Under the pieces are notes generated by a model. It ran no database searches. It worked only from the letters and a program-made list of their open reading frames with translations, and was not told the origin of the DNA. From contig JAVEYW010000003.1 in NCBI GenBank assembly GCA_034003325.1, forward strand, positions 186,001 through 250,000: DNA of 64,000 bases, read 5' to 3'. This DNA comes from Desulfobacterales bacterium (lineage in GTDB: Bacteria; Desulfobacterota; Desulfobacteria; Desulfobacterales; JAFDDL01). The position numbers and the translations under genes were made by a program. Shown here in pieces: positions 27,167-37,034 of the stretch; positions within the stretch are counted from its first letter, which is position 1; each line of letters opens with the position of its first letter.

Positions 27167-28543
27167 ATGTCCGCAAAATCTAACATAGTCTCCGGGACGG
27201 ATCCGAGAAAAGATGCGCTTTGCATTTTAACTGCTTTGAATGATACTCGAAAGACGCTGGATCTGCTTCTTGAAGATATGGATAAACATGAATATAAAGA
27301 TTCCCGTGACCGCGCCTTGTTAAACACGCTAGTATACGGTGTGCTTAGATGGAAAGGCAAACTCGATTGGGTCATTCAATATTTTTCCCATATTCGCCTG
27401 AAAAAAATCGATCCCAAGGTGCTCAACATTTTACGCTTGGGGCTTTTTCAGATCTTGTATCTTGATCGTGTTCCTGTTTCCGCCGCGGTAAACACCAGCG
27501 TTGAATTGACCAAACAAGAGGCGGCGCCCTGGATCGTTAAGTTCGTCAATGCGGTTATGCGGAAAATGTCAGTCAAGCCGATGCACCTTCCTGATCCTTT
27601 TGCAAATGTATCATGCACCGCCGGCATGTCCGTGGAAAAATCTTTTCCCGAATGGCTGATCATTCGATGGGTGAATCGCTTTGGCATAGCGGAAACAAAA
27701 TCTCTGTGCGATGCGATCAACGAATTGCCACCCATAACGGTTCGAACCAATACGCTTCGAACCGACCGGGAGCAGTTGCAACGTGAGTTGGAGACATCCG
27801 TTGAGCAAGTATATTCGACGCCGCATGCCCCCGAGGGGCTATCCCTTATCGGAACCAACACGTCGATTGGACGAATACCTGCTTTCACCAAAGGCCTTTT
27901 TCAGGTTCAAGATGAAGCCGCGCAGTTGATCGCGCATCTGACGGGGCCTCAACCCGGTGAAAGCATTCTGGATGCCTGCGCCGGGCGGGGCGGGAAAACG
28001 GGGCATCTGGCCCAATTGATGGAAAATAAGGGCCAAATTGTCGCAATGGATATCAACGCGGATAAGCTGCGCCGGCTGCAAAAAGAAATGGAACGGCTCG
28101 GCATCGGTATCGTTACAACCGTCACGGCCGATTTGAATGCGGTACCGGCGTTGGGAACATTCAACCCTTTTGACCGTATTCTTTTGGACGCGCCTTGCTC
28201 CGGATTGGGCGTCCTGAGAAGAAACCCCGATACCAAATGGCGTGTTTCTGAAAAAGATCTGAAACGAAACGGACAAAGGCAAGTGCTCTTCTTGGATCAC
28301 TTGTCGCACCTGCTTAAACCTGGCGGCATTTTGGTATATGTGGTATGCAGTACCGAGCCGGAAGAAAACGAAGCGGTCGTCGAAAAGTTTCTTGCCTCAC
28401 ACGCAAATTACGGGATCGCTCCGGTGCAAAGCGGCTGTGATAGTGAAAAGGTATTTCTGACAGACAACAATTGTTATCGCAGTTTTCCTCACCGGCATCG
28501 AATGGACGGCTTTTTCGGTGCTCGCTTTCGACGACGCGAGTAG
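27167..28543 (+). CDS. rsmB: 16S rRNA (cytosine967-C5)-methyltransferase RsmB
   Basis: Encodes 458 residues from ATG 27167, six bases after the fmt stop; an earlier in-frame ATG at 27128 lies inside fmt. The N-terminal NusB-like RNA-binding domain (about 10-145) precedes the methyltransferase with DACAGRGGKTGHLAQ, the catalytic-region motif LDAPCSGLG and the nucleophile in VVCSTEPEENE. This matches RsmB/Sun. gspF starts only 8 bp downstream, so the type II secretion genes seem joined to this translation operon. Confidence 0.93.
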   Translation: MSAKSNIVSGTDPRKDALCILTALNDTRKTLDLLLEDMDKHEYKDSRDRALLNTLVYGVLRWKGKLDWVIQYFSHIRLKKIDPKVLNILRLGLFQILYLDRVPVSAAVNTSVELTKQEAAPWIVKFVNAVMRKMSVKPMHLPDPFANVSCTAGMSVEKSFPEWLIIRWVNRFGIAETKSLCDAINELPPITVRTNTLRTDREQLQRELETSVEQVYSTPHAPEGLSLIGTNTSIGRIPAFTKGLFQVQDEAAQLIAHLTGPQPGESILDACAGRGGKTGHLAQLMENKGQIVAMDINADKLRRLQKEMERLGIGIVTTVTADLNAVPALGTFNPFDRILLDAPCSGLGVLRRNPDTKWRVSEKDLKRNGQRQVLFLDHLSHLLKPGGILVYVVCSTEPEENEAVVEKFLASHANYGIAPVQSGCDSEKVFLTDNNCYRSFPHRHRMDGFFGARFRRRE

Positions 28544-28551
28544 AAATCACC

Positions 28552-29778
28552 ATGCCCGTATATGAATACAGCGCTCTGAATGCAAAAGGCAAATCGGTCT
28601 CCGGCATCATTGATGCGGAGGGCGCCCAAGCCGCTCGCCAAAAACTCAGAAATTCCGGAATGTATCCGGTTAACGTCAACGAGGTGGAAGCGAGCGCTAT
28701 TCGAAAAGAAACAAAAGGCTTAAAAAGCGTTCAATTTTTTAAACGCGTTCGGCCCACTGAAGTATCCATGATGACCCGTCAATTATCCACCCTTCTTGAA
28801 GCCGGCTTTCCGCTGGTCAATGCCATGGATACGCTGATTCCCCAAATCGCTTCCCAGTCTTTTAAGAAAATAATGTCAAAGGTCAAAATTTCCATCGTCG
28901 AGGGATCAAGCTTTTCCGAAGCCCTCTCCCTTTATCAAAATGTATTCCCCCCCTTATACGTCAATATGGTGCATGCGGGGGAAAGCTCGGGAACCTTGGA
29001 GATTGTGCTGGAACGCCTGGCCGAAATTTCGGAAAAACAACAAGCGCTCTCAAGCCGTATCCGTGCGAAGCTGGCCTACCCTGTTTTTATGTCCATTTTT
29101 GGTGCGTTGGTCCTGTTTTTTCTTCTGACCGTGATCGTACCGAGTATCACTTCCATTTTCGCCGATATGAACAAGGTTCTTCCCCGGCCAACGCGCATAT
29201 TAATTTCAGTCAGCGGTTTTCTTCAAACCTATTGGTGGTTCCTGTTGTTAATGGCTCTGGGCCTGGTAATTTTTTATCGCTTTATCAAAAGAACGGAAAA
29301 AGGCCGGCATTGGATGAGCAGGCTCGCTATTTCCTTGCCTGTTTCGGGAGAACTTGTCAAAAAGCTGGCGGTGGCACGGTTTGCCAGAACCCTGGGCTCC
29401 TTGCTTGAAAACGGGGTATCCATGCTGACCGCGCTTGGCATTGTCAAAAATATTGTCGGCAACCTGATCATTGCAGAAACGATTGAGTCGGCAGCCGAGT
29501 CCGTCGGCAAGGGCCAAGGACTCGCTGAATCTCTGAGCAACAACAGTCCTTTTCCTTATCTGTCCATTCAGATGATTCAGGTGGGTGAGCAAAGCGGCGC
29601 CCTTGAATCCATGCTGAGCAAAGTGGCCAACATTTACGAAAACGAGGCGGAAGCCGCAGTGCTCAGCATGACCTCGCTGCTGGAGCCGGCCATGATTTTA
29701 TTAATGGGCGTCTTTATCGCATTTATCGTGTTATCCATCATGCTTCCCATTTTGGAAATGAATCAGCTCATTGCATAA
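28552..29778 (+). CDS. gspF: Type II secretion inner-membrane protein GspF
   Basis: Encodes 408 residues from ATG 28552. It begins MPVYEYSALNAKGKSVSG as in GspF/PilC platforms, and carries two T2SSF repeats (about 70-195 and 275-400), each with an MTRQLSTLLEAGFPL- or FARTLGSLLENGVSM-like helix, and three membrane helices (near 175, 220 and 380). It is the inner-membrane platform that links the GspE ATPase to pseudopilin assembly. First gene of the T2SS run, 8 bp after rsmB. Confidence 0.94.
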   Translation: MPVYEYSALNAKGKSVSGIIDAEGAQAARQKLRNSGMYPVNVNEVEASAIRKETKGLKSVQFFKRVRPTEVSMMTRQLSTLLEAGFPLVNAMDTLIPQIASQSFKKIMSKVKISIVEGSSFSEALSLYQNVFPPLYVNMVHAGESSGTLEIVLERLAEISEKQQALSSRIRAKLAYPVFMSIFGALVLFFLLTVIVPSITSIFADMNKVLPRPTRILISVSGFLQTYWWFLLLMALGLVIFYRFIKRTEKGRHWMSRLAISLPVSGELVKKLAVARFARTLGSLLENGVSMLTALGIVKNIVGNLIIAETIESAAESVGKGQGLAESLSNNSPFPYLSIQMIQVGEQSGALESMLSKVANIYENEAEAAVLSMTSLLEPAMILLMGVFIAFIVLSIMLPILEMNQLIA

Positions 29779-29886
29779 CCTTGATCGTGGTGTTTTTTCC
29801 TTAACCGGGCATTTGACCCGTTTTCACCAAAATGATATTGAAGTCATTATTTTTTTTGTTACGCAGAAAATAAAATCGGAGGCACA

Positions 29887-30342
29887 ATGAAAAACAGCGG
29901 CTCGCCCCACAATTCCCGCTCCCACGGATTTACCCTGATCGAGTTGATGGTCGTTATCGTCATACTGGGTATTTTAGCCACCTTGATCGTTCCCAGACTT
30001 ATGGAAAGACCGGGTCAGGCAAAGCAGGTCAAAGCGCAGATACAGATACAAAGCCTTGAAACGGCATTGAAACTGTTCAGTCTCGACAACGGGTTTTATC
30101 CCACTACTGAACAGGGACTCCAAGCGCTCGTGGAAGCACCGACAACCGGAACCATTCCCAAAAAGTTCCCTGCCGGCGGATACCTGGAAAAGGGGAAAGT
30201 CCCCCTGGACCCCTGGGGAAATGAATATATTTATCTCTCGCCGGGCATGCATGATAAGTTTGATATTATTTCTTATGGCGCGGACGGTGTTCCCGAAGGG
30301 GAAGGTGAGAATAAAGACATCAATAGCTGGGAAATCGAATAG
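29887..30342 (+). CDS. gspG: Major pseudopilin GspG
   Basis: Encodes 151 residues with CGGAGG upstream. The prepilin cleavage site and N-terminal helix [19 protein letters not shown] keep Gly(-1), Phe(+1) and Glu(+5). The C-terminal part has the GspG-specific calcium-loop region ([13 protein letters not shown] and SYGADG). It is the main subunit of the T2SS pseudopilus. gspH follows after 9 bp. Confidence 0.95.
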   Translation: MKNSGSPHNSRSHGFTLIELMVVIVILGILATLIVPRLMERPGQAKQVKAQIQIQSLETALKLFSLDNGFYPTTEQGLQALVEAPTTGTIPKKFPAGGYLEKGKVPLDPWGNEYIYLSPGMHDKFDIISYGADGVPEGEGENKDINSWEIE

Positions 30343-30351
30343 CCCGCCTGC

Positions 30352-30867
30352 ATGAGATACGGAACCATCACGGAAAAAAGCGGTTTCACCCTTATTGAGC
30401 TCATTGTGGTCATGGCATTGATCGGCATTGTCATGTTTGCCGCCCTTCCGCGCTTCCAACGCGTCATTACGGATCCGGCGCGAATCGTCTCGCAATGGAT
30501 AATTTGGAAGATTCCCGAGTTGAAGCAACGAGCGGTTTCTGAAAACCGCCGGTATGCCTTGCAGATCGATCTGTCTGAAAACAAATTGTGGACGACACAC
30601 GAGGCAATGAGCGAAGCGGAGAAGGTTCAAGCGGCGGAATCCGGCTATGTTTTGCCTCACAGTATCAGCGTGTCGAATATTGAATTTCCCGATGATCGTG
30701 TTATTTCTACGGGCGTCGCGCAGATTCTGTTTTATTCAAAGGGATATTCGGACCGCGCCATCATTCACCTCTCTTCGGGCGATGACCGAACTTTTTCATA
30801 TGTTATCGAACCCTTTCTCAACAAGATCGGCTTTTTTGACACGCATGTCGGATTTACGGAACCATAA
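30352..30867 (+). CDS. gspH: Minor pseudopilin GspH
   Basis: Encodes 171 residues. The prepilin motif SGFTLIELIVVMALIGIV (cleavage before Phe, Glu at +5) lies at about residues 8-25. The globular part is short and poorly conserved, as in other GspH proteins. The position between gspG and gspI supports the assignment. The gspI start lies inside its 3' end (23-bp overlap). Confidence 0.85.
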   Translation: MRYGTITEKSGFTLIELIVVMALIGIVMFAALPRFQRVITDPARIVSQWIIWKIPELKQRAVSENRRYALQIDLSENKLWTTHEAMSEAEKVQAAESGYVLPHSISVSNIEFPDDRVISTGVAQILFYSKGYSDRAIIHLSSGDDRTFSYVIEPFLNKIGFFDTHVGFTEP

Positions 30868-31258
30868 TAAAATCAATTTTTCAGGAAGCAACGGCTTCAC
30901 GTTTCTTGAAATCATGGTGGCCCTGGCCATTATCGCCATCGTGCTGGTGAGTGTTTACCGCCTTCAATCCCAAACGATTCTCATGAATATCCGGTCCCGG
31001 TTCGACACGCTCGCCCCCATGCTGGCGCAACAAAAACTGGGCGAAATAGAGGCGGATTTAAAAAATGCGGTTTCGGATACCGGAGATTTCAGTGATGACT
31101 TTCCGGGATATTCATGGGAAACTGTCGTGTCGGAAATAACATCTGAAATCCTGGGGCAAGTAGCGGAGGATATGAGACAAATTAAGGTGAGGGTTTTTTT
31201 TCAGGATGAACTAACTAGTTATGAATTAAGGGTATATAGGGTGATACATGCGGATTAA
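30845..31258 (+). CDS. gspI: Minor pseudopilin GspI
   Basis: Encodes 137 residues from ATG 30845, overlapping gspH by 23 bp. The prepilin motif NGFTFLEIMVALAIIAIVLV starts near residue 17, and the ensuing LAQQKLGEIEADL is the GspI-specific segment just after the helix. It forms part of the pseudopilus tip complex with GspJ and GspK. gspJ begins 11 bases before its end. Confidence 0.88.
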   Translation: MSDLRNHNKINFSGSNGFTFLEIMVALAIIAIVLVSVYRLQSQTILMNIRSRFDTLAPMLAQQKLGEIEADLKNAVSDTGDFSDDFPGYSWETVVSEITSEILGQVAEDMRQIKVRVFFQDELTSYELRVYRVIHAD

Positions 31259-31961
31259 CCCTTCGATGCAACGCCGAAAGTCAACCGCCGACATAGGGTT
31301 TACCCTGCTTGAGATTCTGGTCGCGATATTTTTATTCGCCATTTTGATTTCAGCCGTATTTGCCTCCTTTCGCGCCATCCATGATAGCGCGACGGCCCTT
31401 CAACAAGATGACCGGTATTACGAAACCGCACAAGCCGCATTGTCACGCATGCAATGCGACCTTGAATCTATTTTCATTACGGTCCCAGCGCGTTATAAAC
31501 CGCCCGGTTTTAATGAGCCCGCAGATGCCTATCGGGTTTTTGGTGAGAGCACTTCTTCAGAAAATAGAGATTTTTCAACGCTTCGGTTCACCTCCCTCTC
31601 GCATTTACCAATGAACGGGGATACGAACGAAGGCGTTGCGCAGATCGTTTATTATGTTCATCAGAGCGAACCGAATCTTTTTGCACTCAGGCGGGCGGAT
31701 CAACTTTGGCCTTATGAAACCATTGAAACAAACCACAACAACCCGATATTATGTGAAAATGTACAGTCTTTGGCCTTTAAATTTCTCAACGAATCCGGTG
31801 AATATCGTGACGCTTGGGATTCGGATTCCGCCGATTATGATTACGCCACCCCACGAGCCATTGAAATCGTTCTAACAGTGGGGGACGACACGCATTCACT
31901 CACCATGAAAACGGTGGCCGACCTGCACGTTTACAGAGACCCGATAGCAGCCGCTCAATGA
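31248..31961 (+). CDS. gspJ: Minor pseudopilin GspJ
   Basis: Encodes 237 residues. The prepilin motif IGFTLLEILVAIFLFAILIS is at about residues 14-33 (Glu at +5). The globular domain contains the LRFTSLSH-like strand (FSTLRFTSLS) and VAQIVYYV typical of GspJ. It is a tip pseudopilin that binds GspI and GspK. It overlaps gspI and is followed by gspK after 25 bp. Confidence 0.9.
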   Translation: MRINPSMQRRKSTADIGFTLLEILVAIFLFAILISAVFASFRAIHDSATALQQDDRYYETAQAALSRMQCDLESIFITVPARYKPPGFNEPADAYRVFGESTSSENRDFSTLRFTSLSHLPMNGDTNEGVAQIVYYVHQSEPNLFALRRADQLWPYETIETNHNNPILCENVQSLAFKFLNESGEYRDAWDSDSADYDYATPRAIEIVLTVGDDTHSLTMKTVADLHVYRDPIAAAQ

Positions 31962-31986
31962 TTTTTTTATACGACCAGGCAGGCAA

Positions 31987-33099
31987 ATGACACCAAAAAA
32001 CAATGGCGGAATGCTTTCCGATCTGTTTTTTTTTATCCCACGATTGCAAAACCGACGCGGAATCGCGCTTTTGGTAACGCTTGCCGTCATTACGGTTATC
32101 GTCGCCTTATCAATAGAACTCCACAAGCAAAAGCGCTTGGCGGTCCTATCCAGCGCTGAAAGCCGTAACCAGGTTACACTCAATTACATGGCCGACTCCG
32201 GTATCCACATTGCCATGGCCATGCTGATTCGGGATCGAATAGATTCCGAGCTCGACTCGATTCAGGAAGACTGGGCGCAGCCGGAAAAGCGAAACGAATT
32301 GCTTGCCGACTTTCCTTTTGATGAGGGCTCGCTTGAGGTTAGCATCAGTGACGAACGGGGCAGGATTCAAGTCAATGCGCTGGTCGCATTGCCGGGGCAT
32401 GAATTCAACCCGCTGCAGTTTCATATCTGGGACAGGTTGTTCGGCTTTGTTAAAAAAATGGATGAAACCCTGTCCGATCTGGATCATATCGCGATTATCA
32501 ATTCCGTAAAGGACTGGATGGACACCGGTGACGATGAGACCATTACCGGTCTTACCGGGGCGGAAAGCGACTATTATGAAAGCCTTGATCCACCCTATTC
32601 CTGCCGCAACGGCCCCGTTGATCACCTCGGAGAGCTTTTCCGCATAAAGGGAATTACAACATCGCTGATGTCGGGCACCGATAATGCAAACGATCTGATG
32701 GCATATTTAAGCGTCAATGGCGCGACCGCCATAGCGCAAGGCAGTTATACCTTTGATGGAATGATTAATATCAACACAGCACCGTTGCCGGTGCTGGCAG
32801 CGCTTTTGCCCGAGGAATTCGAAGCGTATGCACAGGATCTCTTTGATTATCGAATTGAAAAATCAGACGATCAATATGTTAACTCCTTAACCGAATCGAA
32901 ATGGTATAAACATGTCCCCGGGCTGGAGGAGTTAGACTTGCAAGCGGACTTGATCACTGCGGCCAGTGATCTTTTTCGAATCGTGGCCACCGCCACCCTG
33001 CAAGAAAAACAACGCCGCATTACCGCCCTTGTGCAACGAGAAACCGGAAAAGAATCAGGCAAATGGGGATGCCGCATATTGCGTTGGCAGATCGACTGA
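31987..33099 (+). CDS. gspK: Minor pseudopilin GspK
   Basis: Encodes 370 residues. A longer leader (about 24 residues) precedes the cleavage site and the helix RRGIALLVTLAVITVIVAL; as in other GspK proteins the Glu(+5) is missing. The large globular domain has the SISDERGRIQVNAL strand and the FDGMININTAPLPVLAALLP helix-hairpin segment. It caps the pseudopilus. Confidence 0.9.
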   Translation: MTPKNNGGMLSDLFFFIPRLQNRRGIALLVTLAVITVIVALSIELHKQKRLAVLSSAESRNQVTLNYMADSGIHIAMAMLIRDRIDSELDSIQEDWAQPEKRNELLADFPFDEGSLEVSISDERGRIQVNALVALPGHEFNPLQFHIWDRLFGFVKKMDETLSDLDHIAIINSVKDWMDTGDDETITGLTGAESDYYESLDPPYSCRNGPVDHLGELFRIKGITTSLMSGTDNANDLMAYLSVNGATAIAQGSYTFDGMININTAPLPVLAALLPEEFEAYAQDLFDYRIEKSDDQYVNSLTESKWYKHVPGLEELDLQADLITAASDLFRIVATATLQEKQRRITALVQRETGKESGKWGCRILRWQID

Positions 33100-33141
33100 A
33101 TTGTGTTAAATGAAGACCTCTAAGCTGATATTGGAGACGGC

Positions 33142-34584
33142 ATGAGCAGAAAATATCTGGGGCTGGACATTCAGGAAGACGCATTGTCCGCGGTTTTGCT
33201 GCAAAGCGGCCTAAAAACCCGTTTGATAGAATCCTGCATTCAAATTCCCCTGCCGGCCGCCGAATCTTTCCCGGAAAATATTCAAGAGGCCTTTAAAACG
33301 CTGGTGGCGGCGATGCCTTTAGACGGCCCTGTGACAACCCTTTCCATACCCATTCAATACGTTACATGCCGCAACCTGGACGTCCCTTTTTCCGATTCAA
33401 AAAAAATTCGTCAGGTATTGCCGTTTGAGCTGGAACCCCGCTTGCCTTTTCCGGTTGAAGACCTGGTGATTGATTTTCAGAAAGTCAAAACAACCGGTGA
33501 TATTACTCGAATTCTTGCCGTAGCAGCGGAAGTGTTCAGAATAAAACCCTTATTGGACATTCCGGTTGGTTATCAATTGGATCCGGAAACCGTTTTACCG
33601 GGTGCTTACGGTGTGGGCTGTTGGCTCTCCGGCCAAACCTACATGCCGGAGGATTGGATTCTTCTGGATGTATCCAATCAACGATGCGGCATGGTGGTTG
33701 TTTGCAAGCGTACCATATGCCTGTTACGCTCGTTTCCGGTGCTGCTGTCGAGCCCGAATGCTTTCACGGCAATCGGTGGGCATATTCAACAAACCATGAC
33801 AGCCATGGACGGCATCTTACAAACGGCCTACCTTCCCACTCGCCTTGTATTAACCGGGGCCGGCGCTGAAAACGATACCCTGCACGCCTGCCTTTCAGAA
33901 AAATTCGGCATTTCAGTTCAAAAATTAAACCTGCTTGAAGAGCTGAACCTCACTCAAGCCCTGCCTTCAACTAATTCACCGCATCGAATGAACAACGCAC
34001 TTGCCGGCGCTCTGATTGCCGCGGATGGTTATCGCGGCGGATTGAATCTCAGGCAAGGTGTATTGGCCGCAAAAAGCCGGCTATATGAATATAAAAGCCT
34101 TATTTTCAGAACCTGTATTTTGGGCGCGCTCGCTATTATCTGTGCCCTGGCGGGTATTCTTTCCGATATATTCATTTTGGAGGGAAAAGCGAATCAGTTG
34201 ACAGCGCAAGTCACCACTTTATTTAAATCCACCCTGCCGAATATTCAGAAAATCGTGGATCCCGTTCACCAGCTCACCATGGAAATTGAAGCGATCAAAA
34301 AGAAAGCGCTGACACCCGAGATCAGTCATCATTATTTGCCGGCGATCGATATGCTGCTATATCTGAGCCGGGAAATTCCCGAAACATTGGATGTCCACTT
34401 TACGAGTCTGGTGGCGGGCGATCAAAGCCTTCTCATCTCCGGCACAACGGATTCTTTCAACGCCGTTAATGAAATGACCCAAAAAATAGAAAAAAACCCC
34501 GTTTTTAAAAGCATTAAGATTAATTCCGCCAACATGGATCCGAATGGAAACCGGGTCCGATTTAAAATCAGGGTTCAGCTCTGA
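33142..34584 (+). CDS. gspL: Type II secretion protein GspL
   Basis: Encodes 480 residues. Residues about 1-300 form the actin-like cytoplasmic domain (YLGLDIQEDALSAVLL, then LPFELEPRLPFPVEDLV), which recruits GspE. A single membrane helix is near 328-347 (CILGALAIICALAGIL), and a ferredoxin-like periplasmic domain ends the chain. The resemblance of the N-terminal part to PilM is normal for GspL. Confidence 0.85.
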   Translation: MSRKYLGLDIQEDALSAVLLQSGLKTRLIESCIQIPLPAAESFPENIQEAFKTLVAAMPLDGPVTTLSIPIQYVTCRNLDVPFSDSKKIRQVLPFELEPRLPFPVEDLVIDFQKVKTTGDITRILAVAAEVFRIKPLLDIPVGYQLDPETVLPGAYGVGCWLSGQTYMPEDWILLDVSNQRCGMVVVCKRTICLLRSFPVLLSSPNAFTAIGGHIQQTMTAMDGILQTAYLPTRLVLTGAGAENDTLHACLSEKFGISVQKLNLLEELNLTQALPSTNSPHRMNNALAGALIAADGYRGGLNLRQGVLAAKSRLYEYKSLIFRTCILGALAIICALAGILSDIFILEGKANQLTAQVTTLFKSTLPNIQKIVDPVHQLTMEIEAIKKKALTPEISHHYLPAIDMLLYLSREIPETLDVHFTSLVAGDQSLLISGTTDSFNAVNEMTQKIEKNPVFKSIKINSANMDPNGNRVRFKIRVQL

Positions 34585-34600
34585 TTGATGGGAAAAACTC

Positions 34601-35131
34601 TTGGCCATCAAGCTGAATAAACGAGAACAATATTTTGTATCAGCGGCAATTGCGGTTGTCGTTGTTTTCACTGTTATTCACTTGATTGTGTTACCCTTGT
34701 TGGCAAAGCGCAACCAATTGAAACGGACCGTGAGGGTAAAGATTGAGCAGCTTCAAACCATGCGCGCGCTATCCGCCGAGTATCAATTGCTGAGCGAGCA
34801 GTCCGAATCCGCTAAAATTCGGCTGGCCAACCGTGAGGCGGGTTTCTCCCTCTTTTCCTATTTGGATGAGCTTGTCGGGAAAACCGGCTTAAAGGATCGA
34901 ATCAGTTACATGAAGCCATCGACCAGCGAGGGACCGGACAAGCACTATAAAATTTCAACCGTAGAAATGAAACTTCAGGGACTTACACTTGAAAGATTGG
35001 TTCAATATCTTTATCATCTTGAAAAATCAGGGAAAAGCGTTCAGATCAAACGAATTTCCATCACGGAAACAGGAAAATCGGAGGGGTTGGTGGATGTTGT
35101 CTTGCAAGTTGAAACGCTCGAATCGGTTTGA
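34601..35131 (+). CDS. gspM: Type II secretion protein GspM
   Basis: Encodes 176 residues from TTG 34601, 16 bp after gspL; no in-frame ATG is available earlier. A KLNKREQYF segment leads into one membrane helix (about 13-33), followed by a coiled-coil stretch (about 38-75) and a ferredoxin-like periplasmic domain. GspM pairs with GspL at the inner membrane. The assignment rests on topology and position. Confidence 0.82.
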   Translation: MAIKLNKREQYFVSAAIAVVVVFTVIHLIVLPLLAKRNQLKRTVRVKIEQLQTMRALSAEYQLLSEQSESAKIRLANREAGFSLFSYLDELVGKTGLKDRISYMKPSTSEGPDKHYKISTVEMKLQGLTLERLVQYLYHLEKSGKSVQIKRISITETGKSEGLVDVVLQVETLESV

Positions 35132-35167
35132 TAAGGCAGCCCTGTCGCCAGCAAGGTCACCGGTGTC

Positions 35168-36043
35168 ATGAAAAAATTTTACCTCCCTATTTTATACGCA
35201 TTTTACGTTGTAGCGGCCGTTATTTTTTTTATTTACGCGCTCTTTCCGGAAGAAGCGGCAAAACGCATGGTTTCGGATCGGTTTGAATACGCTTTTCCAG
35301 GATATAGTGTTCAAATAGAGCGCTTGGCGCCGAGCTTTCCTCCGGGTATCACCTTAAAGGACGTAACGGTTTTTCAGCCAAAAAAAGGGGGGGTCGAGGT
35401 GCCCCATGTTCGAATTTGCCCGAGTCTTTCTCGACTTATTCGAGGCCGGCTATTCCTTCACTATCAAGGCAACATTCAAAATGGTGCTTTCAGCGGTGAT
35501 ATGGAAATGGATGCCGACCAATGGCATCAGCCGAAAAAAATCACCCTGTCCCTGTCGCAGGTACATCTTCAGAACGCGGTGCTGAATGCTATTGAAAGCC
35601 CGCCGCCTGAATTGACCGCCGCTGTTGACGGTCACATGACCTTTGTGCCGAATTTGAAAACCGGGTTAACGATATATGCAAAGCTGGCGCTCACAGAGGT
35701 GATGTTAACCCTTCCCGCGTTATCCGATGTGTTGGAGCCCTTTCGATTTGCAACCATCGATTTGAATTGTTCCATGGCGCACCGCATTCTCCGTATTAAT
35801 AACGGCGTGTTCAGCGGACCTCAATTGGAAGGCACCATGGCAGGGACGTTGATTTTCAGTGACCCGTTACCCAAAAGCCGTTTAAATCTGCGCTTTGTTG
35901 TTTCTCTTCGTCCCGAATATCACGACAAACTGGCACAAGCGCTGCCGGTCGTCCTGTTTCAAAATAAAAGCGGCAATCCGGTCGGTTTTGAATTCGAACT
36001 AAACGGCATGTTGGAAAAACCAAGTGTTTCCATATCACGCTGA
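35168..36043 (+). CDS. gspN: Type II secretion protein GspN
   Basis: Encodes 291 residues. One N-terminal membrane anchor (about 4-25, ILYAFYVVAAVIFFIYALFP) is followed by a periplasmic beta-rich domain of AsmA-like character (FPPGITLKDVTVFQPKKGG). This matches the GspN proteins found in T2SS operons of deltaproteobacteria. The role in assembly is not settled. Its stop is directly followed by gspC. Confidence 0.78.
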   Translation: MKKFYLPILYAFYVVAAVIFFIYALFPEEAAKRMVSDRFEYAFPGYSVQIERLAPSFPPGITLKDVTVFQPKKGGVEVPHVRICPSLSRLIRGRLFLHYQGNIQNGAFSGDMEMDADQWHQPKKITLSLSQVHLQNAVLNAIESPPPELTAAVDGHMTFVPNLKTGLTIYAKLALTEVMLTLPALSDVLEPFRFATIDLNCSMAHRILRINNGVFSGPQLEGTMAGTLIFSDPLPKSRLNLRFVVSLRPEYHDKLAQALPVVLFQNKSGNPVGFEFELNGMLEKPSVSISR

Positions 36044-36052
36044 GTGTTATAT

Positions 36053-36919
36053 ATGATTAAAATTGCCTCTCATATCCTTAATCTTCTCTTTATCACAGCA
36101 GCCGTCTACTTTGCGGTGAATGCGGGCTATAACCTGCTGCAACTAAAAACAACCATGCCATCGCCCATAAGCCCTGCCGCGTGGACGGCATCGTCCGAAA
36201 CGGATACCGAAAAACAACCGCTACTGTTTTATCAGCCGATCCTTAAACGCAACCTTTTCCACACCAAGGGTGAGACCGACTCCAAAACCACCCCAGAAGC
36301 CAAGACGGTTGATATTGACAAATTGGAAAAAACCGAGCTGCGGCTGAAACTGTGGGGTACGGTTGCCTCAGCGGGTGATACCGCCTATGCAGTGATTGAA
36401 TCGGAAAAAGAACGCAAGCAAAGTCTTTACAAAGTCGGTGATACCGTCGAAACCGCAACGGTAAAAATAATTTTAAGGGAAAAGGTGATCCTGACCGTGG
36501 ACGGAAAAGACGAGGTGCTGGAGATTCAGCAACCGGTCGATTTGCCGATGGCAAACCAAAGGAAAACCGTTGCTTCGATGGCTCCCGCCTCGCCTTTTTC
36601 CAACGCCGTATCCAAGCGGCGAATCACCATGACACGCGCTCAGATTGAATCCGCCATGAGCAATGTCGCGCAGCTCATGAGTGAGGCCAAGATTGATCCT
36701 GTATCGGACGGGTTGATGGTCACCAATGTCAAGCCCAACTCTTTGTTTCGCAGAATGGGGCTTAGAAATGGTGACATTATTGTGGGAGTGGACGGCAAGG
36801 CCATTGGCTCGGTGGACGATGCCTTGAAACTTTATGAAAATTTAAAAACATCCGATACAGCTTCCGTGGAAATAAAAAGAAGAGACCGGCACCAAATGAT
36901 TGAGTATCGAATAAGGTAG
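36053..36919 (+). CDS. gspC: Type II secretion protein GspC with PDZ domain
   Basis: Encodes 288 residues from ATG 36053 (GTG 36044, directly after the gspN stop, is an alternative). One membrane helix (about 6-26) precedes a linker and the homology region KLWGTVASAGDTAYAVIE, which binds the secretin. A C-terminal PDZ domain follows (about 205-288; GLMVTNVKPNSLFRRMGL and GDIIVGVDGKAI). It links the inner-membrane platform to the GspD outer-membrane channel. Confidence 0.88.
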   Translation: MIKIASHILNLLFITAAVYFAVNAGYNLLQLKTTMPSPISPAAWTASSETDTEKQPLLFYQPILKRNLFHTKGETDSKTTPEAKTVDIDKLEKTELRLKLWGTVASAGDTAYAVIESEKERKQSLYKVGDTVETATVKIILREKVILTVDGKDEVLEIQQPVDLPMANQRKTVASMAPASPFSNAVSKRRITMTRAQIESAMSNVAQLMSEAKIDPVSDGLMVTNVKPNSLFRRMGLRNGDIIVGVDGKAIGSVDDALKLYENLKTSDTASVEIKRRDRHQMIEYRIR

Positions 36920-37034
36920 TACAAACCAGTCGAGTGTTTGGGCCGGTATCGTTTTTTTTCAACAGAAGCCGCCCAAACATTACCGTATTATAGACCGGCA
37001 ACAGGTTTCACAACAAGGAACGGGATATCCATTT